From contig NZ_PVNG01000008.1 in the NCBI RefSeq assembly GCF_003001935.1, positions 186,001 through 250,000 of the forward strand: a stretch of 64,000 nucleotides of DNA. Direction: 5' to 3'. Source of the stretch: Nonomuraea fuscirosea. Its GTDB lineage: Bacteria; Actinomycetota; Actinomycetes; Streptosporangiales; Streptosporangiaceae. Positions 24,377 through 32,322 of this stretch are shown one piece after another. The translations under genes and the position numbers were made by a program. Position 1 is the first letter of the stretch; each line of letters begins with the position of its first letter. Below the pieces are notes generated by a model. That model worked only from the letters and a program-made list of their open reading frames with translations. It did no database searches and had not been told where the DNA came from.

Positions 24377-26455
24377 ATGTTCACGCCCGAATGGATCCCC
24401 GCGGCCGAGGAGTCGCTGCGCCGGCTCGCCGGCCCGCTCGCCGAAGCCTTCGACGTCCGCGCACTGCCCGGCGCGGACGCCGGGGACCGCTTCGAGATCT
24501 GGGCGGAGAACGGCAGGACGGTGCTCGCGGGCACCGGTCCGATCGCCGTGACCAGCGCGTTCGCACACTACCTCCGGCACGTGGGCCGCGGCCAGGTCGG
24601 CCGCTGGGGTGACAACCTCCCGGCCAGCGCACCGCCACCCGCCCAGCCGCTGGCGGCGACGTCGCCGTACCGGTACCGGGTCGCCTACAACCTCACCGTC
24701 GCCGGGTACACGACGCCGTTCTACGACTGGGACCAGTGGGAACGCGAGCTCGACCTGCTCGCCGCCGCCGGCGTCAACGCCGCCCACCTCACGCTCGGGC
24801 AGGAGGCCGTGTGGCTGGAGGCGTTCGGCGAGTTCGGCTACACGGAAGACGAACTGCTGGCCTGGATCGTGCCGCCGTCGCACCAGCCGTGGCAGTGGCT
24901 GAACAACATCCACAGCTTCGGCGGCGGCACCACCCGTGACCTGGTCGAACGCCGCTCGTCGCTGGCCCTGCGGGTGCTGGCGCGGATGCGCGAACTCGGC
25001 ATCAGGCCCATCCTGCCCGGCTTCTCCGGCACCGTCCCCGGCGGGTTCGCCGACCGGAACCCCGGCGCCACCGTCGTCCCGCAGGGCCTGTGGTTCATGG
25101 ACGTGGCCGGCCCGGCCCGCCCCGACTGGCTCGACACCTCCACACCCCACTACGCGCGGGTCGCCGAGGCCTTCTACCGCCGCCAGCGCGAACGCTTCGG
25201 CCAGAGCGGCACCTGGGCGGTCGACCTGCTGCACGAGGGCGGCCGGATCGGTGACACCTCGCTCGCCGACGCCGCCTCGGGCGTCGAACGGGCGATGCGC
25301 GCGGCCGACCCCGGCTACCTGTGGGTGGTGCAGGCGTGGGCGGGCAACCCCCGCAAGGAGCTGTTCGACGCCTGCGACCGGGACCGGATGCTGGTCCTCG
25401 ACCTGACCGGCGACACCTGGCGCGGCGAGGGCGGGTTCTGGGGCGCGCCGTGGGGGTTCGGCATCCTGCCCAACTACGGCGGCCGCCACGGCCTGTACGG
25501 CTCCCTGCCCGACATCGCCGCCGCCCCCGGCGAACTGGCCGGCCCGCTCGCCTCCGGCGAACTCGTCGCGCTGACCAACATGGCCGAAGGCGTGCACACC
25601 AACCCGGTGGTCTGGGACCTGTTCGCCGACCTCACCTGGACCGGCGAGCCCGTCGACCTGGACGCCTGGCTGGCGGACTGGGTCCACGCCCGCTACGGCT
25701 CCGCTGATCCCGACGCCCTGGCCGCGTGGCGCCTGCTGCGTTCGTCGGCGTACGCGACCTGGGGCGGGACGATCGCCGTAGAGGAGGAGTTCGACGACTT
25801 CGACGAGAAGCTGAGCGACTTCAAGGTCTACGCCGGCACCGACAGCGTCTTCGCCGCCACCCCCTCCTTCACCGCCGACCAGGCCTCCGCTGTCGGCCCG
25901 CACCGGCTGCACTACGACCCGGCGCAGGTGGAGGCCGCCTGGCGGCTGCTGCTCAGGGCGGCGCCGCGCCTGCGCGACTCCGACACGTACCGGCACGATC
26001 TGGTCGACGTCACCCGCCAGGTCATCGACGACCGGGGCCGCGCCCTCGTGCCCCAGCTCGCCTCGGCGGACGCCCAGCGGCGCTTCCTGCACCTGATCGA
26101 GCTCCAGGACCGGCTGCTCGCCACCCGCCCTGAGCACCTCCTCGGCCGCTGGCTGCGCGACGCCCGCCGCTGGGGCGCCGACGAGGAGGAGAGCCGCCTG
26201 CTGGAAAGCGCGGCCAAGCGGCTCGTCACGGTGTGGGGCGGCCCGGACGCCGCGATCCTCACCGAGTACGCCAACCGGAACTGGTCGGGCCTGATGGGCG
26301 ACTACTACCGGGCCCGCTGGCAGACCTTCTTCGACCAGGGTCCGATCGACTGGAACGCCTACGGCCAGGAGTGGGCCGACCGGCTCACCGCGTACCCGAC
26401 AGAACCGCACGGCGACCCGATCGAGATCGCTTCCGAGCTCCTTCAGGCCCCGTAG
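24377..26455 (+). CDS. Alpha-N-acetylglucosaminidase (GH89)
   Basis: A 692-residue GH89 enzyme with the NAGLU three-part layout: small N-terminal domain (1-90), a TIM-barrel (about 95-420, AYNLTVAGYTTPFYDWDQWERELD) and an all-helical C-terminal domain (430-690). Predicted acid/base E287 in DLLHEGG; predicted nucleophile E404 in NMAEGVHTNPVVWDL, matching the EGxxxNPVV signature of human NAGLU. It removes terminal alpha-linked GlcNAc. There is no signal peptide, so it acts in the cytoplasm. Divergent from TetR-MFS and sharing their operators. Confidence 0.93.
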   Translation: MFTPEWIPAAEESLRRLAGPLAEAFDVRALPGADAGDRFEIWAENGRTVLAGTGPIAVTSAFAHYLRHVGRGQVGRWGDNLPASAPPPAQPLAATSPYRYRVAYNLTVAGYTTPFYDWDQWERELDLLAAAGVNAAHLTLGQEAVWLEAFGEFGYTEDELLAWIVPPSHQPWQWLNNIHSFGGGTTRDLVERRSSLALRVLARMRELGIRPILPGFSGTVPGGFADRNPGATVVPQGLWFMDVAGPARPDWLDTSTPHYARVAEAFYRRQRERFGQSGTWAVDLLHEGGRIGDTSLADAASGVERAMRAADPGYLWVVQAWAGNPRKELFDACDRDRMLVLDLTGDTWRGEGGFWGAPWGFGILPNYGGRHGLYGSLPDIAAAPGELAGPLASGELVALTNMAEGVHTNPVVWDLFADLTWTGEPVDLDAWLADWVHARYGSADPDALAAWRLLRSSAYATWGGTIAVEEEFDDFDEKLSDFKVYAGTDSVFAATPSFTADQASAVGPHRLHYDPAQVEAAWRLLLRAAPRLRDSDTYRHDLVDVTRQVIDDRGRALVPQLASADAQRRFLHLIELQDRLLATRPEHLLGRWLRDARRWGADEEESRLLESAAKRLVTVWGGPDAAILTEYANRNWSGLMGDYYRARWQTFFDQGPIDWNAYGQEWADRLTAYPTEPHGDPIEIASELLQAP

Positions 26456-26458
26456 GGC

Positions 26459-26488
26459 TAGACATGAAACCAAATGGTTTCCTATAGT
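26459..26488 (+). promoter_or_regulatory. Promoter with ArsR operator in its spacer
   Basis: TAGACA (26459-26464), 18 bp, TATAGT (26483-26488). The spacer is filled by the palindrome GAAACCAAATGGTTTC (26466-26481). Seven bases after the -10 comes GTG 26496, so the message is probably leaderless. Binding would block RNA polymerase directly. Confidence 0.7.
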
Positions 26489-26495
26489 GGTGCGC

Positions 26496-27257
26496 GTGGA
26501 ACTGGTCTTCAAGGCGCTGGCTGACCCGACCCGCCGCGAGCTGCTCGACGAGCTGTTCGAACGGGACGGGCAGTCGCTCAACGCGCTGGCGAGCCGGTTC
26601 GCGATGACGAGGGTCGCCGTGGCCAAGCACCTTCGCCTGCTGGAGGAGGCCGGCCTGGTGGTGTCGGACCGGCGCGGCAGGGAGAAACTGCACTTCCTGA
26701 ACGCCGTGCCAATCCGCCTCGTCCATGACCGATGGGTCAGCAAATACACCTCGACCTGGGCCGCCGGCCTCGTCGACCTCAAACGACAACTGGAGGCACG
26801 CGTGGAGAAGGTGTTCGAGATCTTCATCCGCACCACGCCGCAGCGGCTGTGGCGGGCGATCACGGATCCGGAGACGCGGGCACGGTTCCAGTTCGGCGCG
26901 CGGGTCGACTCCGACTGGACCGCCGGATCCGCGTACCGGATCACGCACGAGGGCGCCGGCGGGTTGATCGAGGGAGAGAACCTCGAGGTCGACCCGCCGT
27001 GGCGGCTCGTGCAGAGCTACCACGCGATCTGGGACGACGACATCGCCGCCCAGGGCACCAGCCGGGTGACCTGGGAGATCGAGCAGGTCGGCGACAGCTG
27101 CCGGCTCGTCGTCCGGCACGACCAGCTCCCCGCCGACGCCGACGAGCACCTCTACGGCGGCTGGCCGATGATCATGTCCGGGCTCAAGACTTGGCTGGAG
27201 ACCGGCACCGAACTCACCACACCCGGCTCACTCATGTACGGAGGCGACCCTTCATGA
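26496..27257 (+). CDS. ArsR-type regulator fused to SRPBCC domain
   Basis: A 253-residue fusion. Residues 1-95 are an ArsR winged helix (VFKALADPTRRELLDELF, MTRVAVAKHLRLLEEAGLV) without metal-binding cysteines. Residues about 105-235 are an SRPBCC/AHSA1 lipid-binding-like domain (VFEIFIRTTPQRLWRAITDPE, RLVQSYHAIWDDD). The start chosen is GTG 26496; GTG 26487 is possible but would fall inside the promoter. First gene of an operon with DUF1905 and VOC proteins. The SRPBCC pocket probably binds the effector. Confidence 0.9.
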   Translation: MELVFKALADPTRRELLDELFERDGQSLNALASRFAMTRVAVAKHLRLLEEAGLVVSDRRGREKLHFLNAVPIRLVHDRWVSKYTSTWAAGLVDLKRQLEARVEKVFEIFIRTTPQRLWRAITDPETRARFQFGARVDSDWTAGSAYRITHEGAGGLIEGENLEVDPPWRLVQSYHAIWDDDIAAQGTSRVTWEIEQVGDSCRLVVRHDQLPADADEHLYGGWPMIMSGLKTWLETGTELTTPGSLMYGGDPS

Positions 27258-27547
27258 CCGCACCAGCAAGCACCGAACTGGACAGGACGTTCACCGCCAC
27301 CCTGCTCAAAAGCCCGGCCAAGGGCGGCTGGACCTATGTCGTGATGCCCGGCTCGGCCGACTTCTTCGGCACCCGCGGCCTGGTGAAGGTCCGGGGCCGC
27401 GTCGACGGCGAGCCGTTCCAGGGCTCGTTCATGGCGCTGGGCGACGGCACCCACAAGCTCGCGTTCACCGCCGGCACCCGCGCCCGCATCGGCAAGCAGG
27501 CCGGCGACACCGTCACCGTCACCCTCGACGAGCGGATCACGCGATGA
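27254..27547 (+). CDS. DUF1905 family protein
   Basis: A 97-residue DUF1905 domain: FTATLLKSPAKGGWTYVVMP, VRGRVDGEPFQGSFMALGDGTHKL and a C-terminal GDTVTVTLDER. This small beta-rich fold is common beside AHSA1 and YdeI-like proteins; biochemical role unknown. It overlaps both neighbours by ATGA, implying coupled translation. Confidence 0.9.
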   Translation: MTAPASTELDRTFTATLLKSPAKGGWTYVVMPGSADFFGTRGLVKVRGRVDGEPFQGSFMALGDGTHKLAFTAGTRARIGKQAGDTVTVTLDERITR

Positions 27548-27918
27548 GCGCACCGGCGAAGGTCATCACCGGCATCAGGACCGTCAGCGTCCCCGTCACC
27601 GACCAGGACCAGGCGCTGCGTTTCTACACCGGCACCCTCGGCTTCACCGTGCTGCGCGACGCCCCGATCCCGACCGGCCGCTGGATCGAACTCGCCCCCG
27701 GGACCGACGACGTCATCGTCACCCTGGACCACACCACCACGGACGTCACCCGCGGCCCGATCATGATCCGCTTCACCACCGACGACGCGTCCGCCGCCCA
27801 CACCGCCCTCACGGCCGCCGGCGTCGACACCGACGACCTCCTCACCTGGCCCAGCGTCCCCCCGATGTTCTCCTTCCGCGACCCCGACGGCAACACCTTC
27901 TCCATCACGGAAACCTGA
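27544..27918 (+). CDS. VOC (glyoxalase/bleomycin-resistance) family protein
   Basis: A 124-residue vicinal-oxygen-chelate protein with one betaalphabetabetabeta pair: IRTVSVPVTDQDQALRFYTGTLGFTVLRD, then RDPDGNTFSITET with the usual C-terminal Glu. Typical metal positions are only partly kept (V in place of the first His), so it may bind rather than transform its ligand. Last of the coupled three-gene operon. Confidence 0.9.
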   Translation: MSAPAKVITGIRTVSVPVTDQDQALRFYTGTLGFTVLRDAPIPTGRWIELAPGTDDVIVTLDHTTTDVTRGPIMIRFTTDDASAAHTALTAAGVDTDDLLTWPSVPPMFSFRDPDGNTFSITET

Positions 27919-27928
27919 CCACCCGCAA

Positions 27929-27945
27929 CCGGCAGAACCTGCCGG
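27929..27945. promoter_or_regulatory. Inverted repeat CCGGCAG-AAC-CTGCCGG
   Basis: A perfect 7-bp inverted repeat with a 3-base centre lies between the VOC stop and GTG 27959. It is either the operon terminator or an operator for the next gene; the tiny loop favours a protein-binding site. Confidence 0.5.
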
Positions 27946-27958
27946 GTAGCCTCTCTCC

Positions 27959-28339
27959 GTGGGCGACGATCGTTACCCGGGCCGGCTCGTGCTCCCGCTC
28001 AGCTTCCCGGGCCGCCGCTTCAGGATGTGGAGCTACCTACCCACACACAGCGAGCTCGTCCTGCGGACGGAGTTCGACCCGAGCGCGCCGCACATAGAGC
28101 TGCTCTTCAAGCCCGTCCACCGGATCGACCTCCCGGTGACGATGGACGGCGGCCTGATCATCGACGTCGGCGATCACCCCGCCGATGACGCCAACACCGC
28201 CGTGACCTTCACCGTCGCCAACGACCACTTCACCGGTCACGTCATCGCCGACCACCTGCTCCTGCGTGAAGAACAGCGTGCGAAGTACAGCCCGTTCTCC
28301 CTCTTCCACGGCTATCTGCGCAGCGACTTCACCCGCTGA
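27959..28339 (+). CDS. Hypothetical protein
   Basis: A 126-residue soluble, beta-rich protein (FRMWSYLPTHSELVLRTEFD, HIELLFKPVHRIDLPVTMDGGLIID, HVIADHLLLREE) with no motif I can name. GTG start 14 bases after an inverted repeat; transcription could be leaderless or read through from the VOC operon. The pattern recalls small actinobacterial proteins of unknown function. Confidence 0.75.
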   Translation: MGDDRYPGRLVLPLSFPGRRFRMWSYLPTHSELVLRTEFDPSAPHIELLFKPVHRIDLPVTMDGGLIIDVGDHPADDANTAVTFTVANDHFTGHVIADHLLLREEQRAKYSPFSLFHGYLRSDFTR

Positions 28340-28433
28340 CACCCAGCACGCCCGCGCCGCCGAACCAGGGCCGAGCGTGCGTTGAACAGAAAACGAGGTG
28401 CGTCACGGCAATCGGCGGTGACACGATCCGGGC

Positions 28434-28922
28434 GTGGACGATGGCCCGGCTTTCCGGACAACCGAGGTGAGCGGCTCGACCGAGCTGGCGGACGTCACGG
28501 CAGGACTGATCGATCGGTTGCCGTCGTGGTTCGGCATTCCCGAGGCCAACGCGGCATATGTGGAGTCCGCCCGCCATCTTCCCGGCCTCGTCGCGCGCTG
28601 CCATACGGAGCCCGTCGGCGTCCTTCTGTACCGGAGACACTTCACCGAGGCGGCCGAGATCCACCTGATGGCGGTGGCCCCGTCGTGGCATAGGCGTGGC
28701 GTCGGCAGGACGCTCGTCGGCCTGCTCGCCGCGAACGTCGCCGCGGACGGCTGCCGCATGCTCCACGTGAAGACGCTGGGAGCCGCCCATCCGGATCGTG
28801 GCTACGCGTACACGAGAGCGTTCTACCATTCTGTCGGCTTCCTCCCCCTGGAGGAGACAGGGCACCTCTGGCCGGGCACCCCCTGCCAGATCATGGTGAA
28901 GTGGCTGCCGGCGCCTTGCTGA
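28434..28922 (+). CDS. GNAT family N-acetyltransferase
   Basis: A 162-residue GNAT. The acetyl-CoA loop is HRRGVGRTLVGLL (RxxGxG present), preceded by the strand AEIHLMAVAPSW and followed by MLHVKTLG and the AFYHSVGFLPLEE signature typical of the fourth strand region. Starts at GTG 28434. Substrate unknown. Confidence 0.9.
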   Translation: MDDGPAFRTTEVSGSTELADVTAGLIDRLPSWFGIPEANAAYVESARHLPGLVARCHTEPVGVLLYRRHFTEAAEIHLMAVAPSWHRRGVGRTLVGLLAANVAADGCRMLHVKTLGAAHPDRGYAYTRAFYHSVGFLPLEETGHLWPGTPCQIMVKWLPAPC

Positions 28923-28972
28923 GGAGGTCCTTCTCCAGCGGTGATCAGCGTCGGTCGCCCTTCGGCCGCCGT

Positions 28973-30334
28973 TCAGGGGAGGCGGCGTACGGAGTGGGTG
29001 ATCTTGCCGTCCCTTGTCTTGGCGGAGAGCTTGAACGGGCGGGACTTCGCTTCGGTGGAGAACCAGCGGACCCCGCCAGGACCGGCCGCCGGGCCGAGGG
29101 GCAGTTCTGCCGAGGTGCCGTCCGCGTACGTGATGCGCACCTCGCGTACGCCGGTCCCCGCGAAGCCGGCGAGGACGTTGTCGCTGGGCAGGCCGAGCTC
29201 CAGCACGTCACGCACGAGCGTCAGCGGCGCCCGAGCGTAGGCCGGCTTCCACTCGAAGGTCCCGCCGCCGCCGTCCACGATCGCGGCCCGGCGGGAGAGG
29301 ACACGGAACACGGAGGTGAGGGTTCCGTCCTGGAGTCCGGCGCCCATGGCCCAGGCGTGCTCGGCGTTCCTGCCGTGTGTGACGACACGCAACGAGCGGT
29401 TCTCGCCGTCGACGGGCGGGAACAGCAGCTCGGCGGGGTAGTCCAGGATGCGGTCACGCGCCCGTTCGACGGCTTCGGGGCCGGCCGGGCGCAGCTCTCG
29501 TACGAACGCGTCCACCGCATGGTCGGCCAGCCCCAGCGCCGACACCTTGACGATCACGCCGTTCTCCCGCCAGAGCCGGACCTTGGGGATCATGAGGGCC
29601 CGGTCCCGGTGCACCCAGTCCAGGCCGAGCGATCCGCTGCTCAGCAGGTCGCCACCCGCCAGGCCGGTGGTGCCGCGGATCTCCCGGGGTTCTCCGCTGA
29701 CTGTGGCGCCGGCGAGGACGGCCAGGTCGGCGTCGCCGGGCAGCTGGCTGACGACGACTCTGGCGCGGCGCTGCCGGTTGGTCCAGACCTGCTCCGTTCC
29801 GCCGAGTCTCGGCTCCCAGCCGGCGATCGGCAGCGCTCCGGTGGTGACGAGGTCCAGCCCCGGTGGCAGATGGGCGGCGTCGATGCGCGGCCGCCGGGGA
29901 TCCGCCGCCACCCCGTTGGCCGCCCTGATCAGCTCGGCCTCCGACAGCCCATGGCCCAGGACCCCGAACGACTCGAAGTTCTCGCTCGTTCTGATCGGCC
30001 AGGTGATCCAGCGGTGCCGCCCCGATCCGCCCATGGTCGCCTCGTGCCTGTCCAGCTTGACCGGCTTGCCCTGGTGCGGCGGCTTCCAGTCGTACGGCTG
30101 CTCCCAGTCCTCCGACCGCGTCACGAGGACGGCCAGCGTCCGGTCGCCGGGCGTGTCACCTTCCGCGTACGCCGTGATCGCCTGCCGCTCGGCGTCCGAG
30201 GTGACGATCTGCTCCAGGTGGAGACCCGCCGGGTGCTCCGGTAACAGCAGCGCCGCGGACGCCGCCGTGTCGCCGCCGCATCCGGCCACCGCAGCGATGA
30301 GAGCAGCCGCCAGGAACATGCGAAAGGATCTCAT
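28973..30334 (-). CDS. Hypothetical lipoprotein
   Basis: A 453-residue exported protein with signal MRSFRMFLAAALIAAVAGC, lipidated at Cys19. The mature protein is beta-rich and polar with no catalytic motif that I recognise (EDWEQPYDWKPPHQG, RITYADGTSAELPLG). Its start is 155 bases from the FMN riboswitch on the opposite strand, but nothing links them functionally. The open frame runs upstream beyond the ATG, but the lipoprotein signal fixes the start. Confidence 0.8.
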   Translation of the reverse strand: MRSFRMFLAAALIAAVAGCGGDTAASAALLLPEHPAGLHLEQIVTSDAERQAITAYAEGDTPGDRTLAVLVTRSEDWEQPYDWKPPHQGKPVKLDRHEATMGGSGRHRWITWPIRTSENFESFGVLGHGLSEAELIRAANGVAADPRRPRIDAAHLPPGLDLVTTGALPIAGWEPRLGGTEQVWTNRQRRARVVVSQLPGDADLAVLAGATVSGEPREIRGTTGLAGGDLLSSGSLGLDWVHRDRALMIPKVRLWRENGVIVKVSALGLADHAVDAFVRELRPAGPEAVERARDRILDYPAELLFPPVDGENRSLRVVTHGRNAEHAWAMGAGLQDGTLTSVFRVLSRRAAIVDGGGGTFEWKPAYARAPLTLVRDVLELGLPSDNVLAGFAGTGVREVRITYADGTSAELPLGPAAGPGGVRWFSTEAKSRPFKLSAKTRDGKITHSVRRLP

Positions 30335-30488
30335 TCCAGTTTGGACGCGATCTTCCGCGCGTGAGTTCTCCATGATTTCAGCGCCGAACCCGACGCCGAC
30401 CAAGGGCTGAACCGGCAGCAGATCGCCTGCGGGCATCGTGGTGGGGCCGAGCCTGCCCGGTCCATGGAAGATCGGCTGGTGTTCCCAT

Positions 30489-30620
30489 CGGAGAGTTCCC
30501 CGGTTATCGTGAAAGTGGTGCAATTCCAGGTGCGGTGGTGACAGCCCCCGGTTTCTCCCCAGGGAGGAACGATCCGGTGTGATTCCGGAGCCACGCGGTG
30601 ATACCCCGCCCCCTCTCGGA
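30489..30620 (+). promoter_or_regulatory. FMN riboswitch (RFN element)
   Basis: Conserved RFN segments are present: GGTGACAGCCC around 30536-30547, GATCCGGTG (30571-30579), GATTCCGGAG (30581-30590) and GGTGATACCCC near the 3' end. GAGAG (30491-30495) can close P1 with CTCTC (30613-30617). It precedes a riboflavin-biosynthesis gene by 70 bases, as expected. FMN binding should switch off translation or transcription. Confidence 0.9.
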
Positions 30621-30688
30621 CCCCCATGACGGTCCCTGACGCCACCGGTCGCGACGGACGCGGCCGAGGCCGGCACGAGAGGAATGGC

Positions 30689-31915
30689 ATGTTCACCGGA
30701 AGAATCGACGAGATCGGCGTGATCGAGTACGCCGACGCGAGCGGCCTCGGCATCCGGGCGGCCAAGAGCGCGGGGCGGCTGGTGCCCGGCGGGTCGCTCA
30801 ACGTCGCCGGGGTCTGCGTGACCGCCGAACGCGTGGAGCACGACCTGATCAGTACGTCGATCAGCGCCGAGACCCGGCGGCGGACGACGTTCGACGAACT
30901 CCCGGCACCCGGACGGCGGGTGAACCTGGAGACGCCCCTGACCGTCGGCGATCCGCTCGACGGGCACTTGGTGCAGGGTCACGTGGACGGCGTCGGCAAG
31001 GTGGTCCGCGTGGAGGACGACCCCGGCAGAGGGCGGCGGCTGTGGATCCGCCCGCCGGACCGGTTCCTGAGCAGGATCGCGGCCAAGGGGTCGGTCGCGG
31101 TCGAGGGCGTGAGCCTGACGGTGGCCGAGATCGTCAAGGACCGGTTCTCGGTGGCGCTGATCCCGGCCACGCTGGCCGGGACGACCCTGGCCGGGCTGAC
31201 CGAGGGCGACCGGGTCAACCTCGAATCCGACCTGGTGAGCCGCCTGGCCGAGGCCGGGCCCGCGTCCGCCGGCGCGAACGTCGCCCGCGCGGTCGCGGCG
31301 CTGGGCTGGGCCGGGCACCTGTCAGGGCGGGTCGGCGTGGAGAAGGCGGTGCGGCAGATCGCCGCCGGCGGCGCGGTGATGGTGTGGGACCCCGATCGCG
31401 AGGTCGAGGGCGACGTCATCTTCGCCGGCGAGAACCTGCGCCCGGCCGCCTTCACGTTCCTGCTGACCGAGGTGTACGGCTACCCGTGCGTCCCGTGCGC
31501 GCCGGAGGTCCTGGACCGGCTGGAGATCCCGGCGTTGTCCGGCGAGGGGGACCACCACGGCACGGCCTTCCGTACGCCGGTGGACCTGGCCGCCGCCACC
31601 GGCACCGGGGTCAGCGCCGCGGAACGCGCGGCCACCGTACGGCGGCTCGCCCACCCCGAGGCCAGGCCCGCCGACTTCGTCTCACCCGGCCACGTCGTGC
31701 CGATCGCCGCCCGCTCCGGCCTGCTGCGCGAGCGTGCCGGGCACTCGGAGGCGACGGTCGCCCTGTGCGTGGCGGCCGGCCTGCCGCCGGTGGGCGTGTG
31801 CTGCGAGGTGATGCGGCGCGACGGCGTCATGGCCGGCGCGGCCGATCTGGAGGCGTCCGCGCTGCGCTGGGGCCTGCCGCTGGTCGACATGGACGCGCTC
31901 CGCACCTGGCTGTGA
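30689..31915 (+). CDS. Riboflavin synthase fused to DHBP synthase
   Basis: A 408-residue bifunctional enzyme; GAGAGGAA precedes ATG 30689. Residues 1-200 are riboflavin synthase alpha (two lumazine-binding repeats: MFTGRIDEIG, GHLVQGHVDGVGKV, GVSLTVAEI). Residues about 205-408 are 3,4-dihydroxy-2-butanone-4-phosphate synthase with DREVEGDVIFAGE, DHHGTAFRTPVDLAAATGTGVSA in parts, SPGHVVPI, GHSEATVALC and the ICCEVMRRDG-like VCCEVMRRDG. The usual order is separate ribE, or ribB fused to ribA; this ribE-ribB fusion has no ribA, ribD or ribH beside it. FMN-controlled by the riboswitch upstream. Confidence 0.93.
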   Translation: MFTGRIDEIGVIEYADASGLGIRAAKSAGRLVPGGSLNVAGVCVTAERVEHDLISTSISAETRRRTTFDELPAPGRRVNLETPLTVGDPLDGHLVQGHVDGVGKVVRVEDDPGRGRRLWIRPPDRFLSRIAAKGSVAVEGVSLTVAEIVKDRFSVALIPATLAGTTLAGLTEGDRVNLESDLVSRLAEAGPASAGANVARAVAALGWAGHLSGRVGVEKAVRQIAAGGAVMVWDPDREVEGDVIFAGENLRPAAFTFLLTEVYGYPCVPCAPEVLDRLEIPALSGEGDHHGTAFRTPVDLAAATGTGVSAAERAATVRRLAHPEARPADFVSPGHVVPIAARSGLLRERAGHSEATVALCVAAGLPPVGVCCEVMRRDGVMAGAADLEASALRWGLPLVDMDALRTWL

Positions 31916-31923
31916 GTCGCGAC

Positions 31924-32025
31924 ATGACCGCCGCCCGCACGCTCACCGCGGAGCGGGCCGACGCGGTGCCGCGGGCACAGCCGTTCGACGGACGGGTCCC
32001 CGGCCATGGGCTCTCGTCGTGGTAA
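31924..32025 (+). CDS. Possible 33-residue micro-ORF
   Basis: An ATG eight bases after the ribE-ribB stop opens a 33-codon frame ending GHGLSSW, closed by two tandem stops TAA TAG. No clear ribosome site, so translation would depend on coupling. No family recognised; it may be chance. The rest of the 407-base gap to the next gene holds only a strong hairpin at 32238 and no other gene that I can support. Confidence 0.25.
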   Translation: MTAARTLTAERADAVPRAQPFDGRVPGHGLSSW

Positions 32026-32237
32026 TAGGACGACCCGTTGTTCGGCAACAAGTCATTGCCGGCCGGAGGGCGGAGCCGGCGTTCCGCGCTGAGCGTCCCG
32101 GGGTAGATACGGCGGATAATCGTGGCGTCACTCCTCACCGACGCCGTCGCGCGTGCGAGGGCGGACGGGAAGGCGGATGCCACGCGGCCGTCGGCGGTCC
32201 TGGCCTCGCGGTGTGTGCGGGCGACGGCCGGCAGGAC

Positions 32238-32269
32238 GTCCTGGAAGGTGATCAGCACCTTCCCAGGAC
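32238..32269 (+). terminator. Hairpin, terminator or attenuator
   Basis: GTCCTGGAAGGTG (32238-32250) pairs with CACCTTCCCAGGAC (32256-32269) with one bulged base and a 5-base loop. It can end the riboflavin transcript or attenuate entry into the GH15 operon 54 bases downstream. Confidence 0.6.
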
Positions 32270-32322
32270 CACGACCGGGCGAGTCTCGTCATACGGCGCG
32301 CCCAGCGGAAGAGAACTCGGCA

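Noticed and set aside
24371..26944. 857-codon reverse open frame
   Set aside because: Antisense to the GH89 and ArsR genes; low-complexity Gly/Val/Arg composition, no domain.
30335..31318. N-terminal extension of the 28973-30334 lipoprotein
   Set aside because: A lipoprotein signal starts at 30334; the extension would be antisense to the riboswitch and riboflavin gene.
32122..32322. Upstream extension of the GH15 gene
   Set aside because: Contains the strong hairpin at 32238 and lacks GH15 similarity; ATG 32323 has its own ribosome site.
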